Shown here: piece after piece, positions 17,249 through 25,881 of the stretch
How the letters are laid out: each line of letters starts with the position of its first letter
Position numbering within the stretch: position 1 is the stretch's first letter
Origin: Lentzea fradiae
Lineage (GTDB): Bacteria; Actinomycetota; Actinomycetes; Mycobacteriales; Pseudonocardiaceae
DNA: 64,000 bases
NCBI RefSeq assembly: GCF_900100955.1
Contig: NZ_FNCC01000009.1
Location: forward strand, 1-64,000
Reading direction: 5' to 3'
Notes under the pieces: generated by a model
What the model was told of the DNA's origin: nothing
The model's input: only the letters and a program-made list of their open reading frames with translations
Databases searched by the model: none
Position numbers and translations under genes: made by a program

Positions 17249-18584
17249 GGCCGTCGAGCCAGGCCCGCCAGTCGGCGTCGTACCGGGTGCCGATGACCCT
17301 CGTCAGGTGGTCGCGCGCCCCTGCCCAGTCCCCCGCCCGGTAGTCCGCCAGCACCGCGGCGACGTCTTGCGGGTGTCGTTCCACCAGGTAACGGACCGCG
17401 AGGTAGCCCCAGTTGTAGACGCGTTTCGTGTCGTGGTCGTAGGTCGTGTCGAAGAGAGCGCTCAGCGCGTAGGTCTGCTTCTTCGCCTCGGCCAGTGCGT
17501 CCGTGTAGACCTCTCCGCGATACGTGTAGGAGAGGTACTCCGCGAACCCCTCGATCCACCACACGGTCGGCGTGGTCATGTTCTCGGCGAAGTCGCCGTG
17601 CATGTTGAACCGGCCGTCGAGGTAGTGGGTGTACTCGTGGTTGAGGTTCCAGATCGCGAACGACGGCAGCCAGTCGGCCTCGTGCGCGATGAACCGCGCC
17701 TGGTTCGCGGCGGGGTCGCCTTCCAGGTACATGCCGCCGTTGTTGGTGGAGATGTCGAACAGCACCCCGGCGTAGGTCCGGTAGTCGGCGGAGGTGTCGA
17801 AGACGACGACCTCCAGCGAGGTGTTGCGGTCACCGGCCACGGGTCCGGGGTCGCGCACGAGCCGGTGGAACACCGCGTCCTGCCCGGCGAGCGACGCGCA
17901 CGTCTGCCGCAGCTGCGACCGCGTGAGCTGCTGGGCGCGGATCGTCAACGACGCGCTGCACGTGTGCCGGACGGTGAGCACACGCCTGTCGATCGTGGCG
18001 CGGAAGTCGCACGTGCCGTAACGGCCGCAGTTCGCCTTGTCGTACCAGTCGACCATCTCGGCGACGCCCACCCACAACGGTGCGAGACGCCCGACGACGT
18101 CACCACGCCTGACCAGGTCCATGAGCAGGGAGCGCGGCGCGATGTCGGCGTACTGCAGGAACCTGCCGAGCTCGCGGGTCGCGTTGTGCACCAGGTACTG
18201 GCGTTCGGTGCCGAAGAACGCCAGATTCCGCACGACGAACCTGTGCAGTGCGCGCAGCACTTCAGGCTGCGCCCGCACCGCTGCCACGAAGTCCGGCGAG
18301 CTGTGGCCGTAGTAGAGCATCACCATCCCGGCGTGCACCGCCGCGTCGTCGGCGCTGGTGTAGTTGTCCAGCAACGACGTCAGCGCGCGCAGCTCGGCCG
18401 GATAGTCGGCGACGGCCGTGTAGATCGTGGACTCGGGTGTGGTGTGGTGGAGGTTCCTGGCGATTTCGGGTGGCAGCAACGGACTGTGCGGTGCGCCAGG
18501 GGTGGCGGCGTGCGCGGGTGAGGGCGCGAGCAGGCTCGCCACCAGGGCGAACAGCAACACCAGTGGTCTCACGGGGAATGTCAT
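17232..18584 (-). CDS. Secreted M9-family collagenase-like metallopeptidase
   Basis: 450 residues with a signal peptide (about 1-26, ending AHAA). Gluzincin motif HEYTHYLDGRF: zinc ligands H316 and H320 with general base E317; the third ligand is probably E345 in WWIEGFAEYLSYTYRG. This matches microbial collagenase (peptidase M9) catalytic domains. An N-terminal helical activator-like region precedes it; no PKD or collagen-binding domains follow, so the protein is a minimal form. The ATG has GGAGG 7 nt upstream. Likely role: degradation of external protein. Whether collagen itself is cut cannot be told. Confidence 0.88.
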   Translation of the reverse strand: MTFPVRPLVLLFALVASLLAPSPAHAATPGAPHSPLLPPEIARNLHHTTPESTIYTAVADYPAELRALTSLLDNYTSADDAAVHAGMVMLYYGHSSPDFVAAVRAQPEVLRALHRFVVRNLAFFGTERQYLVHNATRELGRFLQYADIAPRSLLMDLVRRGDVVGRLAPLWVGVAEMVDWYDKANCGRYGTCDFRATIDRRVLTVRHTCSASLTIRAQQLTRSQLRQTCASLAGQDAVFHRLVRDPGPVAGDRNTSLEVVVFDTSADYRTYAGVLFDISTNNGGMYLEGDPAANQARFIAHEADWLPSFAIWNLNHEYTHYLDGRFNMHGDFAENMTTPTVWWIEGFAEYLSYTYRGEVYTDALAEAKKQTYALSALFDTTYDHDTKRVYNWGYLAVRYLVERHPQDVAAVLADYRAGDWAGARDHLTRVIGTRYDADWRAWLDGLSPAR

Positions 18585-18657
18585 TCGAGGACCTCCGCAG
18601 GGTTGAAGGTTCCCCGAGCGTCACACCGCCGGAAGCCCCGCGAGCATCCCGTCCGCT

Positions 18658-18674
18658 CATAGCACGCTGCTATG
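18658..18674. promoter_or_regulatory. 17-bp palindrome between the MFS and collagenase genes
   Basis: CATAGCA-CGC-TGCTATG is a perfect 7-bp inverted repeat with a 3-nt centre, 7 bp beyond the MFS stop and 74 bp upstream of the collagenase start. It could be an operator for the collagenase gene or a short terminator for the MFS gene; sequence alone does not decide. Confidence 0.4.
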
Positions 18675-18680
18675 GACCCG

Positions 18681-20258
18681 CTACTCCGGTTTCGGTGGCT
18701 CCGCGTAGAGCAGGTGCCGCACCTGCGGCGGTCCCTCGGCGAGCACGAGGGCCGCCTCGTAGTTCGCCTGGTCTACGACCGTGCCCCGTTCCAGGTGCTG
18801 GCGCAGGTGCTCCTGCCAGGTGGCGACCGTGAAGGTCTCCAGCATCGTCCCAGGCTTCTCGGTGTCCCGGAACAGGCCCCACATCGTGGCGCCCGTGCGT
18901 CGCCGTGCCCTGCCGACGCGTTGCATGGCGTCGACGAACTCCCGCTCGTTCTCGGTCGGCACCCGCCACTCGACGGTGACGAGCACCGGCCTACCGGCGG
19001 TGTCGGCGATCTGCGGCGGTTCACCCCAGAACGTCGCGGGACTGACGTCCAGCGGCCGGTCGATCAACGGCAGCCACCTCGTGGCGACGACCGCCAGCAC
19101 CACCATCGCCACCGCGGGCACGATCATGGCCGTGCGCAGCCCGTAGGCGTCCGCGATCGAGCCCCACACGACCGCGCCGAGCGCCTGCCCGCCCATGAGG
19201 ATCAGCTGGTAGTAGGACAACGCCCTCGCCCGCGTCCAGGCGGGCAGCAGGATCTGCGCGGAGGCGTTGAACGTCGACAGCGTCGCGATCCAGCACGCGC
19301 CCGTGAACAGCATCGCGACGATCACCAGCGCGACGCTCCCGGTCAGCACGGACGTGCTCGTGGCCGCCGCGTAGACGAGGGTCGCGTACAGCACCAGCCG
19401 GTTCTTGCTCATGAGCCGCAGCAGCTTCGGCACGATGAACGCGCCGCCGATCGCGCCCGCGCCGACGCTGCCGAGCAGCACGCCGTACCCACCGGCGTCG
19501 AGCTGCAACGGCCCGCGGGCGATGGCGGGCAGCAACGCCCACAGGCCGCTGCCGAACACGATGAACAGCGTCAGCCGGGTGAGCACGCGCCGGAACAGCG
19601 GCGAGCTGCCGACGTACCGCGCACCCGTCCGCACGGCCGTCGCGATGTGCTCGGCGCCGAGCGGCCGGTTGTCCGCGGGCCGCCGCCACCGCGCGAGGAC
19701 GATCAGCACGCCGAGGAACGACACGGTGTTGAACCCGAACGTCGCCTCCGGCCCCACCGACGCGATCAGCAGGCCGCCGAGCGCGGGCCCGATCGCCCTG
19801 CCGACGTTCATGTTGACGCCGTTGAGCAGCGCGGCCTGCGGGATCTCCTCGCGCGACACGAGCTCCGGCTGGATCGCCTGGAACGACGGCATCGACAGGG
19901 CCTGACCGACCGCCATCAGCGCGAGGAACCCGAGCAGTCTCGCGGGCGTCGCGCTGTCGGTGCCCGCCAGCAGCATCAGCCCGCCCGCGCCCGCCAGCAT
20001 CAGCGCCTGCCCCGCGAGCAGCACGTGCCGGCGGTCGAGGATGTCGCCGAGCGCCCCGAACGGCACCACGAGCAGGAACACCGGCAGCGTCGTCGCGGTC
20101 TGGACGAGCGCGACCTGCAGGGCGGTGCCGCCGAGGTCGCCCATGAGCCACTGGGCGCCGACGGTCTGCGCCCAGGTGCCGATGTTCGAGGCGAACTGGG
20201 CGAGCCACAGCGCGCGAAACGCGCTGCGGCGCAGAGGTGCCCACGCGGAGACGGTCAC
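18681..20258 (-). CDS. MFS exporter, MFS_3/EntS type with cytoplasmic C-terminal domain
   Basis: 525 residues, GTG start. Twelve predicted membrane helices (about residues 10-400), with PFGALGDILDRRHVLLAG in the loop 2-3 signature position. The last 115 residues (VLVTVEWRVPTENEREFVDAM onward) form the soluble ferredoxin-like extension that marks the MFS_3 group. Relatives export siderophores or drugs; the substrate here is unknown and no biosynthetic cluster adjoins it. It has its own promoter region of about 90 bp after the molybdopterin oxidoreductase gene. Confidence 0.88.
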   Translation of the reverse strand: MTVSAWAPLRRSAFRALWLAQFASNIGTWAQTVGAQWLMGDLGGTALQVALVQTATTLPVFLLVVPFGALGDILDRRHVLLAGQALMLAGAGGLMLLAGTDSATPARLLGFLALMAVGQALSMPSFQAIQPELVSREEIPQAALLNGVNMNVGRAIGPALGGLLIASVGPEATFGFNTVSFLGVLIVLARWRRPADNRPLGAEHIATAVRTGARYVGSSPLFRRVLTRLTLFIVFGSGLWALLPAIARGPLQLDAGGYGVLLGSVGAGAIGGAFIVPKLLRLMSKNRLVLYATLVYAAATSTSVLTGSVALVIVAMLFTGACWIATLSTFNASAQILLPAWTRARALSYYQLILMGGQALGAVVWGSIADAYGLRTAMIVPAVAMVVLAVVATRWLPLIDRPLDVSPATFWGEPPQIADTAGRPVLVTVEWRVPTENEREFVDAMQRVGRARRRTGATMWGLFRDTEKPGTMLETFTVATWQEHLRQHLERGTVVDQANYEAALVLAEGPPQVRHLLYAEPPKPE

Positions 20259-20346
20259 CGCCTGATCTTCACACCTGCGGGACCTCCGGGCAGACCGGCG
20301 ACCACGACGGGCTTGCTTTCGGTCAACACTGAAGCTATCGAGTCGA

Positions 20347-21450
20347 TCAGACCACGGTCACCGGGTGCCGGACCACCGCCCCGAACAGGTAGCCCTGCGT
20401 GTTGAGGGGAACCTCGTCCGGCTGGCCGGCGACCCGCGCCCGCAGCACGTGCGCCCCCGGCCTCGCCTGCCACGGGACCTGCCACCGCGTCCAGCCGCCC
20501 CGCGCGACGGGCGTGGCGCGCCGCCAGGTCCGTCCGTCCGTCGAGACCTCGACCTCCCGCACGCCGTGCGGCGACCACGACCGGCCGGTGAGCACCCGCC
20601 TGCCCGCGGGCACGGTGGCGTCCCAGGCCAGCTCGAACGCGCTCTTGCCGACCTGGGTGGTCACCAGCGTGCCCCCGGCCGGGTAGGAGGGCCCGATCAG
20701 GCGGTAGTAGTCGGTGTCCCACGGCGAGTGCAGCTCGGACGTGGAGACCTCCAGCGAGCCGAGCCACTTGATGCTCGCGATCCCGACCCAGCCCGGCACG
20801 ACGAGCCGCGCGGGGAAACCGTGGTCGGGCGGCAGCGCGGCGCCGTTCATCTCGTAGGCGACCAGCACGTCGTCGAGGGCCTTCTCGACCGGCAGCGGGC
20901 GGCGCACGCGGCCGAGGTTCACGCCGCCGGTCACGTAGTCGTCGTCCAGCCCGGCGGGCAGCACCGAGACCGCCGACGGCCGCAGCCCGGCGCGCCTCAG
21001 CAGCAGGCCGAGCGACACCCCGCGCCACCGCGCGTTGCCGATCGCGCCGAGCCGCCACGGCGTCCCGGACACCGCCTGGCCCTGCTGCGAGGTGAAGAAG
21101 CTCCTGCCGTTGCCCGCGCACTCGATCACGGCCTCGACCGAGACCGACGGCAGGGCTTTCAGGTCGCGCAGTGAGAGCGACAACGGCCGGGCGACCCCGG
21201 ACCCGGAGATCCGCAGCCGCCAGGTGGCGGCGTCGAGCAGCGGGGTCGACGTGTGGTTGCGGACGAAGAACTTCGAGACCGGCGTCAGGGAACCGGTGCC
21301 GCGCAGGGCCTCCCAGCGCGTCTCCGCGTTGGTGCCGTGCACGACGAAGTCCGTGGCGGGCAACGGCTTCACGATGGAAGGCGCCGCCGCGGCACGAGAC
21401 GGGAGCAGGGTCAGTCCAGCAGCGAGGAGCACACCGCGCCGAGAGATCAT
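20347..21450 (-). CDS. Exported molybdopterin-dependent oxidoreductase, sulfite oxidase family
   Basis: 367 residues. A twin-arginine type signal (ISRRGVLLAAGLTLLPSRAAAA) points to Tat export of the folded cofactor-bearing enzyme. The molybdenum-coordinating Cys is C111 in VIECAGNGR. FPARLVVPGWVGIASIKWL is the typical pterin-site segment, and the C-terminal third is the immunoglobulin-like dimerisation domain (VREVEVSTDGRTWRRA). There is no haem domain and no adjacent cytochrome or membrane subunit, so the electron acceptor is unknown. The substrate may be sulfite or an S- or N-oxide. Confidence 0.88.
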   Translation of the reverse strand: MISRRGVLLAAGLTLLPSRAAAAPSIVKPLPATDFVVHGTNAETRWEALRGTGSLTPVSKFFVRNHTSTPLLDAATWRLRISGSGVARPLSLSLRDLKALPSVSVEAVIECAGNGRSFFTSQQGQAVSGTPWRLGAIGNARWRGVSLGLLLRRAGLRPSAVSVLPAGLDDDYVTGGVNLGRVRRPLPVEKALDDVLVAYEMNGAALPPDHGFPARLVVPGWVGIASIKWLGSLEVSTSELHSPWDTDYYRLIGPSYPAGGTLVTTQVGKSAFELAWDATVPAGRRVLTGRSWSPHGVREVEVSTDGRTWRRATPVARGGWTRWQVPWQARPGAHVLRARVAGQPDEVPLNTQGYLFGAVVRHPVTVV

Positions 21451-21794
21451 GCGTCGACGCTAGCCAGGCCCACCAACACCGCTCCCACATCGCGGGACCG
21501 TCTCAACAGGAAGTCGCTGACGTGAATTGGGTCACACCCACGACCGGGTGACATCCGCCAGGGCGCGGACCTCCGCCACCCGGTCGGACCAGCGCTTCCG
21601 AGCACTTCCCGCAGCAGGTGGGACCGCCTTTCCGGTGGTCAGGCGGCCACCGGGACGGAGTTGGCCACCACCCGCAGGCACCGGCTGCGATCATGATCAC
21701 CTCCCGGCGCGCCACAGCGGAAACGTCAACGTGCGCACGGGTTCTGCTCGATACTTCGCGCACAGCACCGCAGGAGAGAAAGGCCCGAGCACAC
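21451..21794. other. Divergent promoter region before the T7SS island
   Basis: No gene. It separates the molybdopterin oxidoreductase from the first espG-like gene. CGATACTTCGCGCA (21749-21762) resembles CGATACTTCCCGCA found just before the PE-position gene (22937-22950); GATACT would serve as a -10 element in both. Confidence 0.4.
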
Positions 21795-22562
21795 GTGATC
21801 TCGCCCGAGTACTTGCTGTCGACCCGCGAGTTCGAGGTGCTGTGGCACGCGCTGCGGCTCGGCAGGATGCCGTACCCGCTCGACGTGCCCAGCGCGGGAG
21901 ACACCGAGAGCGAGCGGAAGGCGCTGGTGGCGAGCACCCTCGAAAGCCTGCGCCGCCGCGGCGTCGGCGACGACGCCCGGCTCGAGGAGCTCATGCGGGT
22001 GCTGGACGAGCACGACGTCTCCGTCGACGCCGTCGCCGGGCTCGACAGGACCGTCCGGGGGCTCGCCGCGTCCAACGGGATGCTCGCGGTGCTCGCCGTG
22101 ATCGACAACGACAAGGTCGGGCTCACCGAGATCAGGCCCACGGGGCTCGCCAGGGAGATCGTCCGCCTCCTCCCGGCGGGCGAGGCGGGGCCGGGCAGCG
22201 CCCTGTCCGTGCGCCTGGAGACGTTGCAGCAGGCCGTCGCGCTGCAGGAGGCCGAGGAGGAGGACGACGACGACTCCGAGGACCCGTGGGGCGCGGCCGA
22301 CGAGGAGCTCGACGACCGCCAGGCGCTGCTCAGGGCGGGACTGTCCGCACAGGACGCGAGGCAGATGGACGAGCTGGCGGCCAACCGCGTCGCGGGCGGC
22401 CAGTTCGGCGTGACGCACGGGCGGCGCCGCGCGGACGTGCTCATCAACTGGTTCGACACCCACCAGGGCCGCTACCTGATGGTCCGCTCGGACGGCTGGC
22501 TCAGCCTGTCCCCCACCGACAACGACCGGATCGCGACGCGGATCGACGCCGTCCTGGCGTGA
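21795..22562 (+). CDS. ESX secretion-associated EspG-family chaperone (copy 1)
   Basis: 255 residues. EspG proteins bind cognate PE-PPE pairs in the cytosol and deliver them to the type VII secretion system. Family features: the N-terminal LSTREFEVLWHALRLGRMPYPLDVP, central LAASNGMLAVLAVIDNDKVGL, an acidic loop (EEEDDDDSED, about 156-166), and the C-terminal QFGVTHGRRR, then NWFDTHQGRYLMVRSDGWLS. GTG 21795 is chosen by comparison with copy 2, which starts at the equivalent GTG-ATC; AAGG lies 11 nt upstream. It opens the island, followed by a 387-bp gap. Confidence 0.85.
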   Translation: MISPEYLLSTREFEVLWHALRLGRMPYPLDVPSAGDTESERKALVASTLESLRRRGVGDDARLEELMRVLDEHDVSVDAVAGLDRTVRGLAASNGMLAVLAVIDNDKVGLTEIRPTGLAREIVRLLPAGEAGPGSALSVRLETLQQAVALQEAEEEDDDDSEDPWGAADEELDDRQALLRAGLSAQDARQMDELAANRVAGGQFGVTHGRRRADVLINWFDTHQGRYLMVRSDGWLSLSPTDNDRIATRIDAVLA

Positions 22563-22949
22563 CCGGTCCCCGCCCGCGCGGGCGTCATTCTTCCGGAGTG
22601 CGCCCGCTCGCGCGTCCGATTCGACGGGTTCACCCCATCCAGTGAAGACGGTCCGACGTGGACCAAGCTCAAGAGCACCCTAAATCGATCACATTCACCA
22701 CTGTGATTTGAATCACAGCCACCTCCGGCGAGGTGGGCGCGCACACTGTGATCAGGCGCGGAGCGCCCGTTCGGGCGACACCTGGAGAGCGCTCCCACAA
22801 CCTGCGCAAACGATCACGTTTGTTACAGGCCGTTCACCTGGTAGTGGCCCGGTCAGCTGCGGCGAAGCCATTGTGAACGCTGGTCTCAATTGGTAACTCG
22901 CGCGAGAGAATTACGGGCGATGCACCGGGCGACCCACGATACTTCCCGC
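22563..22949. other. Long intergenic region with CRP-like sites before the PE-position gene
   Basis: No gene. It is AT-richer than its surroundings and holds a perfect CRP-type palindrome (22702-22717), further TGTGA/TCACA half-sites nearby (around 22690 and 22745), and a -10-like GATACT at 22938-22943, 6 nt before the ATG at 22950. This is the main regulatory region of the substrate operon. Confidence 0.5.
22702..22717. promoter_or_regulatory. CRP/GlxR-type operator
   Basis: TGTGATTTGAATCACA has perfect TGTGA and TCACA arms separated by 6 bp, the classical cAMP-receptor-protein pattern also used by actinobacterial CRP/GlxR. It lies 233 bp before the PE-position gene. Mycobacterial CRP is known to act on ESX-1-linked genes such as espA, which makes the position suggestive. 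Confidence 0.55.
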
Positions 22950-23330
22950 ATGTACATCGTCGGTGAGAAGGACGCTGTCCCGCTCAGGGACACCGTCACC
23001 TCGGGTCAGGTGCAGCTCGACCCGACCGCGGGCGAGGAGCTCCGCAAGCAGTTGCAGGCGCAGATCGACCAGGTCGACCACTGGCTGGAGCGCGCCAAGG
23101 TCAGCATCGCCCGGCCCGTCCCGCTGGGTGCCAACCCCGTCGGCGACAAGATGCGCGACAAGTTCACCCACCGGGCGGAGGGTGAGCAGTACTCGTTCGT
23201 CAACGTCATGACCGCCTACCGCTCCGTGCTCGAGCAGACGAAGAACTCGATCGTGGCCGCGATCGACAACTTCACCCGCCTCGACGAGGAATCCCAGGCC
23301 GAACTGAAGAAGCACATGGGCACCAGCTGA
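22950..23330 (+). CDS. Small helical T7SS-associated protein (PE-position)
   Basis: 126 residues from ATG 22950. Not a recognised named family. The sequence predicts mostly helix: ELRKQLQAQIDQVDHWLERAK, then a turn (PVPLGANPVGDK), then FVNVMTAYRSVLEQTKNSIV and AAIDNFTRLDEESQAELKK, a helical hairpin of the size of WXG100/PE proteins. It lies 43 bp before a PPE-like gene and between two EspG genes, the place a PE partner would occupy. No canonical YxxxD/E secretion signal was identified with certainty. GATACT lies 6 nt before the ATG and there is no clear ribosome binding site, so the transcript may be leaderless; TTG 22890 and ATG 22920 are alternative starts. Confidence 0.7.
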   Translation: MYIVGEKDAVPLRDTVTSGQVQLDPTAGEELRKQLQAQIDQVDHWLERAKVSIARPVPLGANPVGDKMRDKFTHRAEGEQYSFVNVMTAYRSVLEQTKNSIVAAIDNFTRLDEESQAELKKHMGTS

Positions 23331-23373
23331 GCCGAGGCCAGCTGGTTCCACCGAAGCGAGAGGCGAGCCGGTC

Positions 23374-25080
23374 ATGCCCCCCGAGACCGACCCCAGTCAG
23401 ATCGAGAACGTCCCGGTCCTCACGGATCCGCAGAACTGGGCGTCGCGATCGCACCAAGAGCTGTACGCCGCGGTGCACACGAACAACGACCCCGGCCAAG
23501 CCGGTCAGATCAGCTCAGAGTGGAGCAAGTACGGCAACGAGCTCACCGAGGCGTCACGCATGATCAACTCGGTGATCGCCTCGTCGGAGTCGAAGTGGAC
23601 GGGTGAGTCCGCCGAGGCCGCGCGCGACGCGATGAAGAGGCTCGGCGACTGGGTCGACGAGACCGCGCGCACGGCCGTCGAGGTCGGCAAGAAGGTCGCC
23701 GACCAGGGCCACGTCATGGAGAACGCCCGCGCGCAGATGCCCGCCCCGATCGAGTTCGACTGGGCGAAGGCCGCCGCCGCGCTGTCGCAGCCGGGCACGG
23801 CCTCGTTCGTGCTGGCCGCGGCGGACATCGCGGCCGCCAACTCGGCGTCGCGCGCGGCGCACGACCACGCGATCCACGTCATGACCGACATGGAGAACAA
23901 CTCCCGGCAGATCGACTCGTCGGTGCCGACCTTCAAGCCGCCGTTCAACCCGAACACGGGCACGGTCGAGGAGCCGGTGCTGGCGCGCACGCTCGCCGCG
24001 GGCGCTCCGACGCTCGCCAGCGCGGAGACGCTCATGGCCGCGCAGACCGCGACCGGGGCCGCCGTGTCCGACGTGCCCGCCGTCAACGGTGGCGCGGGCG
24101 CGGGTGGCGCGGGTGGCGGTGCCGGTGGCAACGCCGCCGCCTACAACGGTCCCAGCGCGACCCAGCCCGCCGCGGCGGCCTACTCGCCGGCGGCCCCCGG
24201 CTACGCGGCTCCCGGCACGGCCGGTGCCGTCAACGGTGGCGCGGGTGCCGGTGGCACGGGCGGGGCAGGCGCCGGTGGCTCGTACACGCCGCAGATGCCG
24301 AACTACAACCCCGGCAACACCAACGCCGCGGCGGCCTACACGCCGACCGCGCCGGGCTACACCCCGGCCGCCAACACGGGTGGCACCTACACCAGCGGTG
24401 CGGGCAGCAGCACGTACACGCCCCAGCTGGGCGGCGGCTACACGCCGAGCCTCGGCGGCGGCGTGACCAAGGGCGGCGGTGGCAACAGCGGCAGCTCGTA
24501 CACGCCGCAGATCCCGAACGTGCCGACGGTCGGCAAGGACATCGCCAACCCGAACTACACCCCGCAGAACCCCAAGTTCACCCCCACCGCACCGGGTTAC
24601 ACCGGTCCGGGCGGCACCAGCGGCTTCGGCGGCGGAGCGGGTGGCGCCGGTGGTGGCGGTGCCGGCGGCGGTGGCGGTGCCGGCGGTGGCGCGGGCATGA
24701 AGGGCGGCCCGATGGCGTTCACGCCCTCGATGGGCGCGGGCGGCGGTGGCGGTGCCGGCGGCTTCGGCGGCGCGGGTGCCGGCGGTGCCGGTGGCGCCGG
24801 CACGATGACGCCCGGTGGCTCTGCCGGTGTGCAGGGCCAGCAGATGCGCGGCGGCATGCCGATGGGCATGGGCCCCGGTGCCGCGTCCGCGGCGGGCGCC
24901 GGCATGGGCGGCGCGCCGATGGCCCCCGGTGCGGGTGGCCGCGGCGAGGACGACAAGGAACACCGCTCCGCCAGCTACATCATGGGCGGCGACCTGTTCG
25001 AGATCCCCGGCGAGAACCTGCCCCCGTCGGTGATCGGTGCCGCCAAGGTCAAGAAGCAGAAGGGGTCCGAGCAGTCGTGA
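23374..25080 (+). CDS. PPE-like T7SS substrate with Gly/Pro-rich repeats
   Basis: 568 residues. The N-terminal 180 residues form a long helical domain with a WXG turn (SKWTGES, W75), like PPE proteins and EspB. From about residue 240 onward the chain is Gly/Ala/Thr/Pro-rich and contains the motif TPTAPGYT (near 328 and again near 407 as FTPTAPGYTGPGG) and many YTPQ units. The C-terminus (DDKEHRSASYIMGGDLFEIPGENLPPSVIGAAKVKKQKG) is ordered and conserved-looking. Likely exported together with the preceding small protein under EspG guidance. The stop overlaps the second espG start (GTGA). Confidence 0.82.
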   Translation: MPPETDPSQIENVPVLTDPQNWASRSHQELYAAVHTNNDPGQAGQISSEWSKYGNELTEASRMINSVIASSESKWTGESAEAARDAMKRLGDWVDETARTAVEVGKKVADQGHVMENARAQMPAPIEFDWAKAAAALSQPGTASFVLAAADIAAANSASRAAHDHAIHVMTDMENNSRQIDSSVPTFKPPFNPNTGTVEEPVLARTLAAGAPTLASAETLMAAQTATGAAVSDVPAVNGGAGAGGAGGGAGGNAAAYNGPSATQPAAAAYSPAAPGYAAPGTAGAVNGGAGAGGTGGAGAGGSYTPQMPNYNPGNTNAAAAYTPTAPGYTPAANTGGTYTSGAGSSTYTPQLGGGYTPSLGGGVTKGGGGNSGSSYTPQIPNVPTVGKDIANPNYTPQNPKFTPTAPGYTGPGGTSGFGGGAGGAGGGGAGGGGGAGGGAGMKGGPMAFTPSMGAGGGGGAGGFGGAGAGGAGGAGTMTPGGSAGVQGQQMRGGMPMGMGPGAASAAGAGMGGAPMAPGAGGRGEDDKEHRSASYIMGGDLFEIPGENLPPSVIGAAKVKKQKGSEQS

Positions 25081-25838
25081 TCACGCCGGAGTTCCTGCTC
25101 ACGCCGCGCGAGTTCGACGTCCTCTGGCACGAGCTGCGGCTCGGCCGGGTGCCGTACCCGCTGGACGTTCCGAGCGAGGGCGACACGGAGCAGGACCGCC
25201 GGGTGCTGCGCGAGAACACGCTCGAGGACCTGCGTCAGCGCGGTCTGGTCGGCAACCAGCGGCTGGAGGACCACCTCCGGCTGCTGAACGACCACGAGGT
25301 CTCCGTCGACGCCGTCGCGGGGCTCGACCGGACCGTGCGGGCCCTCGCCGCCTCCAACGGCGACAGGGCCGTGCTGGCGATCATCGACGACGACCGGGTC
25401 GGGCTGCTCACCATCCGGGAGACCGGCATCGCGCGCGAGATCGTGCGGGTGCTGCCGGACGGGGAGCCCGGTCCCGGCACCGCCGTCAACGTGCGGGTGG
25501 AGACCCTGAAGGAAGCGGTCGCGATCAAGGAGGCGGAGAGCAGGAGCGCCTCCGACGACCTCCTCGGCGTCGGCGAGACCGAGGACGACGACCGCGAGGC
25601 GCTGCAACAGGCCGGTCTGTCGCCCCAGGACGCCAAGCAGGTCGGCGAGCTCGCGGCCAACCGCGTGGCGGGCGGCCAGTTCGGCGTCACCCGTGGCCAG
25701 CAGCGAGCCGGTGTCGTGATCAACTGGTTCGACACCCACCAGGGCCGTTACCTGATGGTCAACTCGGACGGCTGGCTCAGCGTCTCGCCGACCGACAACG
25801 ACCGCATCGCCACCCGCATCAACGCTGTGCTCGCGTGA
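25077..25838 (+). CDS. ESX secretion-associated EspG-family chaperone (copy 2)
   Basis: 253 residues, GTG start overlapping the stop of the PPE-like gene by 4 nt. It is a close paralogue of the gene at 21795: long identical stretches include VSVDAVAGLDRTVR, ELAANRVAGGQFGVT and NWFDTHQGRYLMV, while the acidic central loop differs (ESRSASDDLLGVGETEDDD). The duplicates flank the PE/PPE-like pair, so one may serve that pair and the other the later substrates. Role as for EspG: cytosolic substrate chaperone. Confidence 0.87.
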   Translation: MITPEFLLTPREFDVLWHELRLGRVPYPLDVPSEGDTEQDRRVLRENTLEDLRQRGLVGNQRLEDHLRLLNDHEVSVDAVAGLDRTVRALAASNGDRAVLAIIDDDRVGLLTIRETGIAREIVRVLPDGEPGPGTAVNVRVETLKEAVAIKEAESRSASDDLLGVGETEDDDREALQQAGLSPQDAKQVGELAANRVAGGQFGVTRGQQRAGVVINWFDTHQGRYLMVNSDGWLSVSPTDNDRIATRINAVLA

Positions 25839-25881
25839 GCTGACTCGCGACGCAGCCGAACCACCGCCGCCGGAGGACCGT

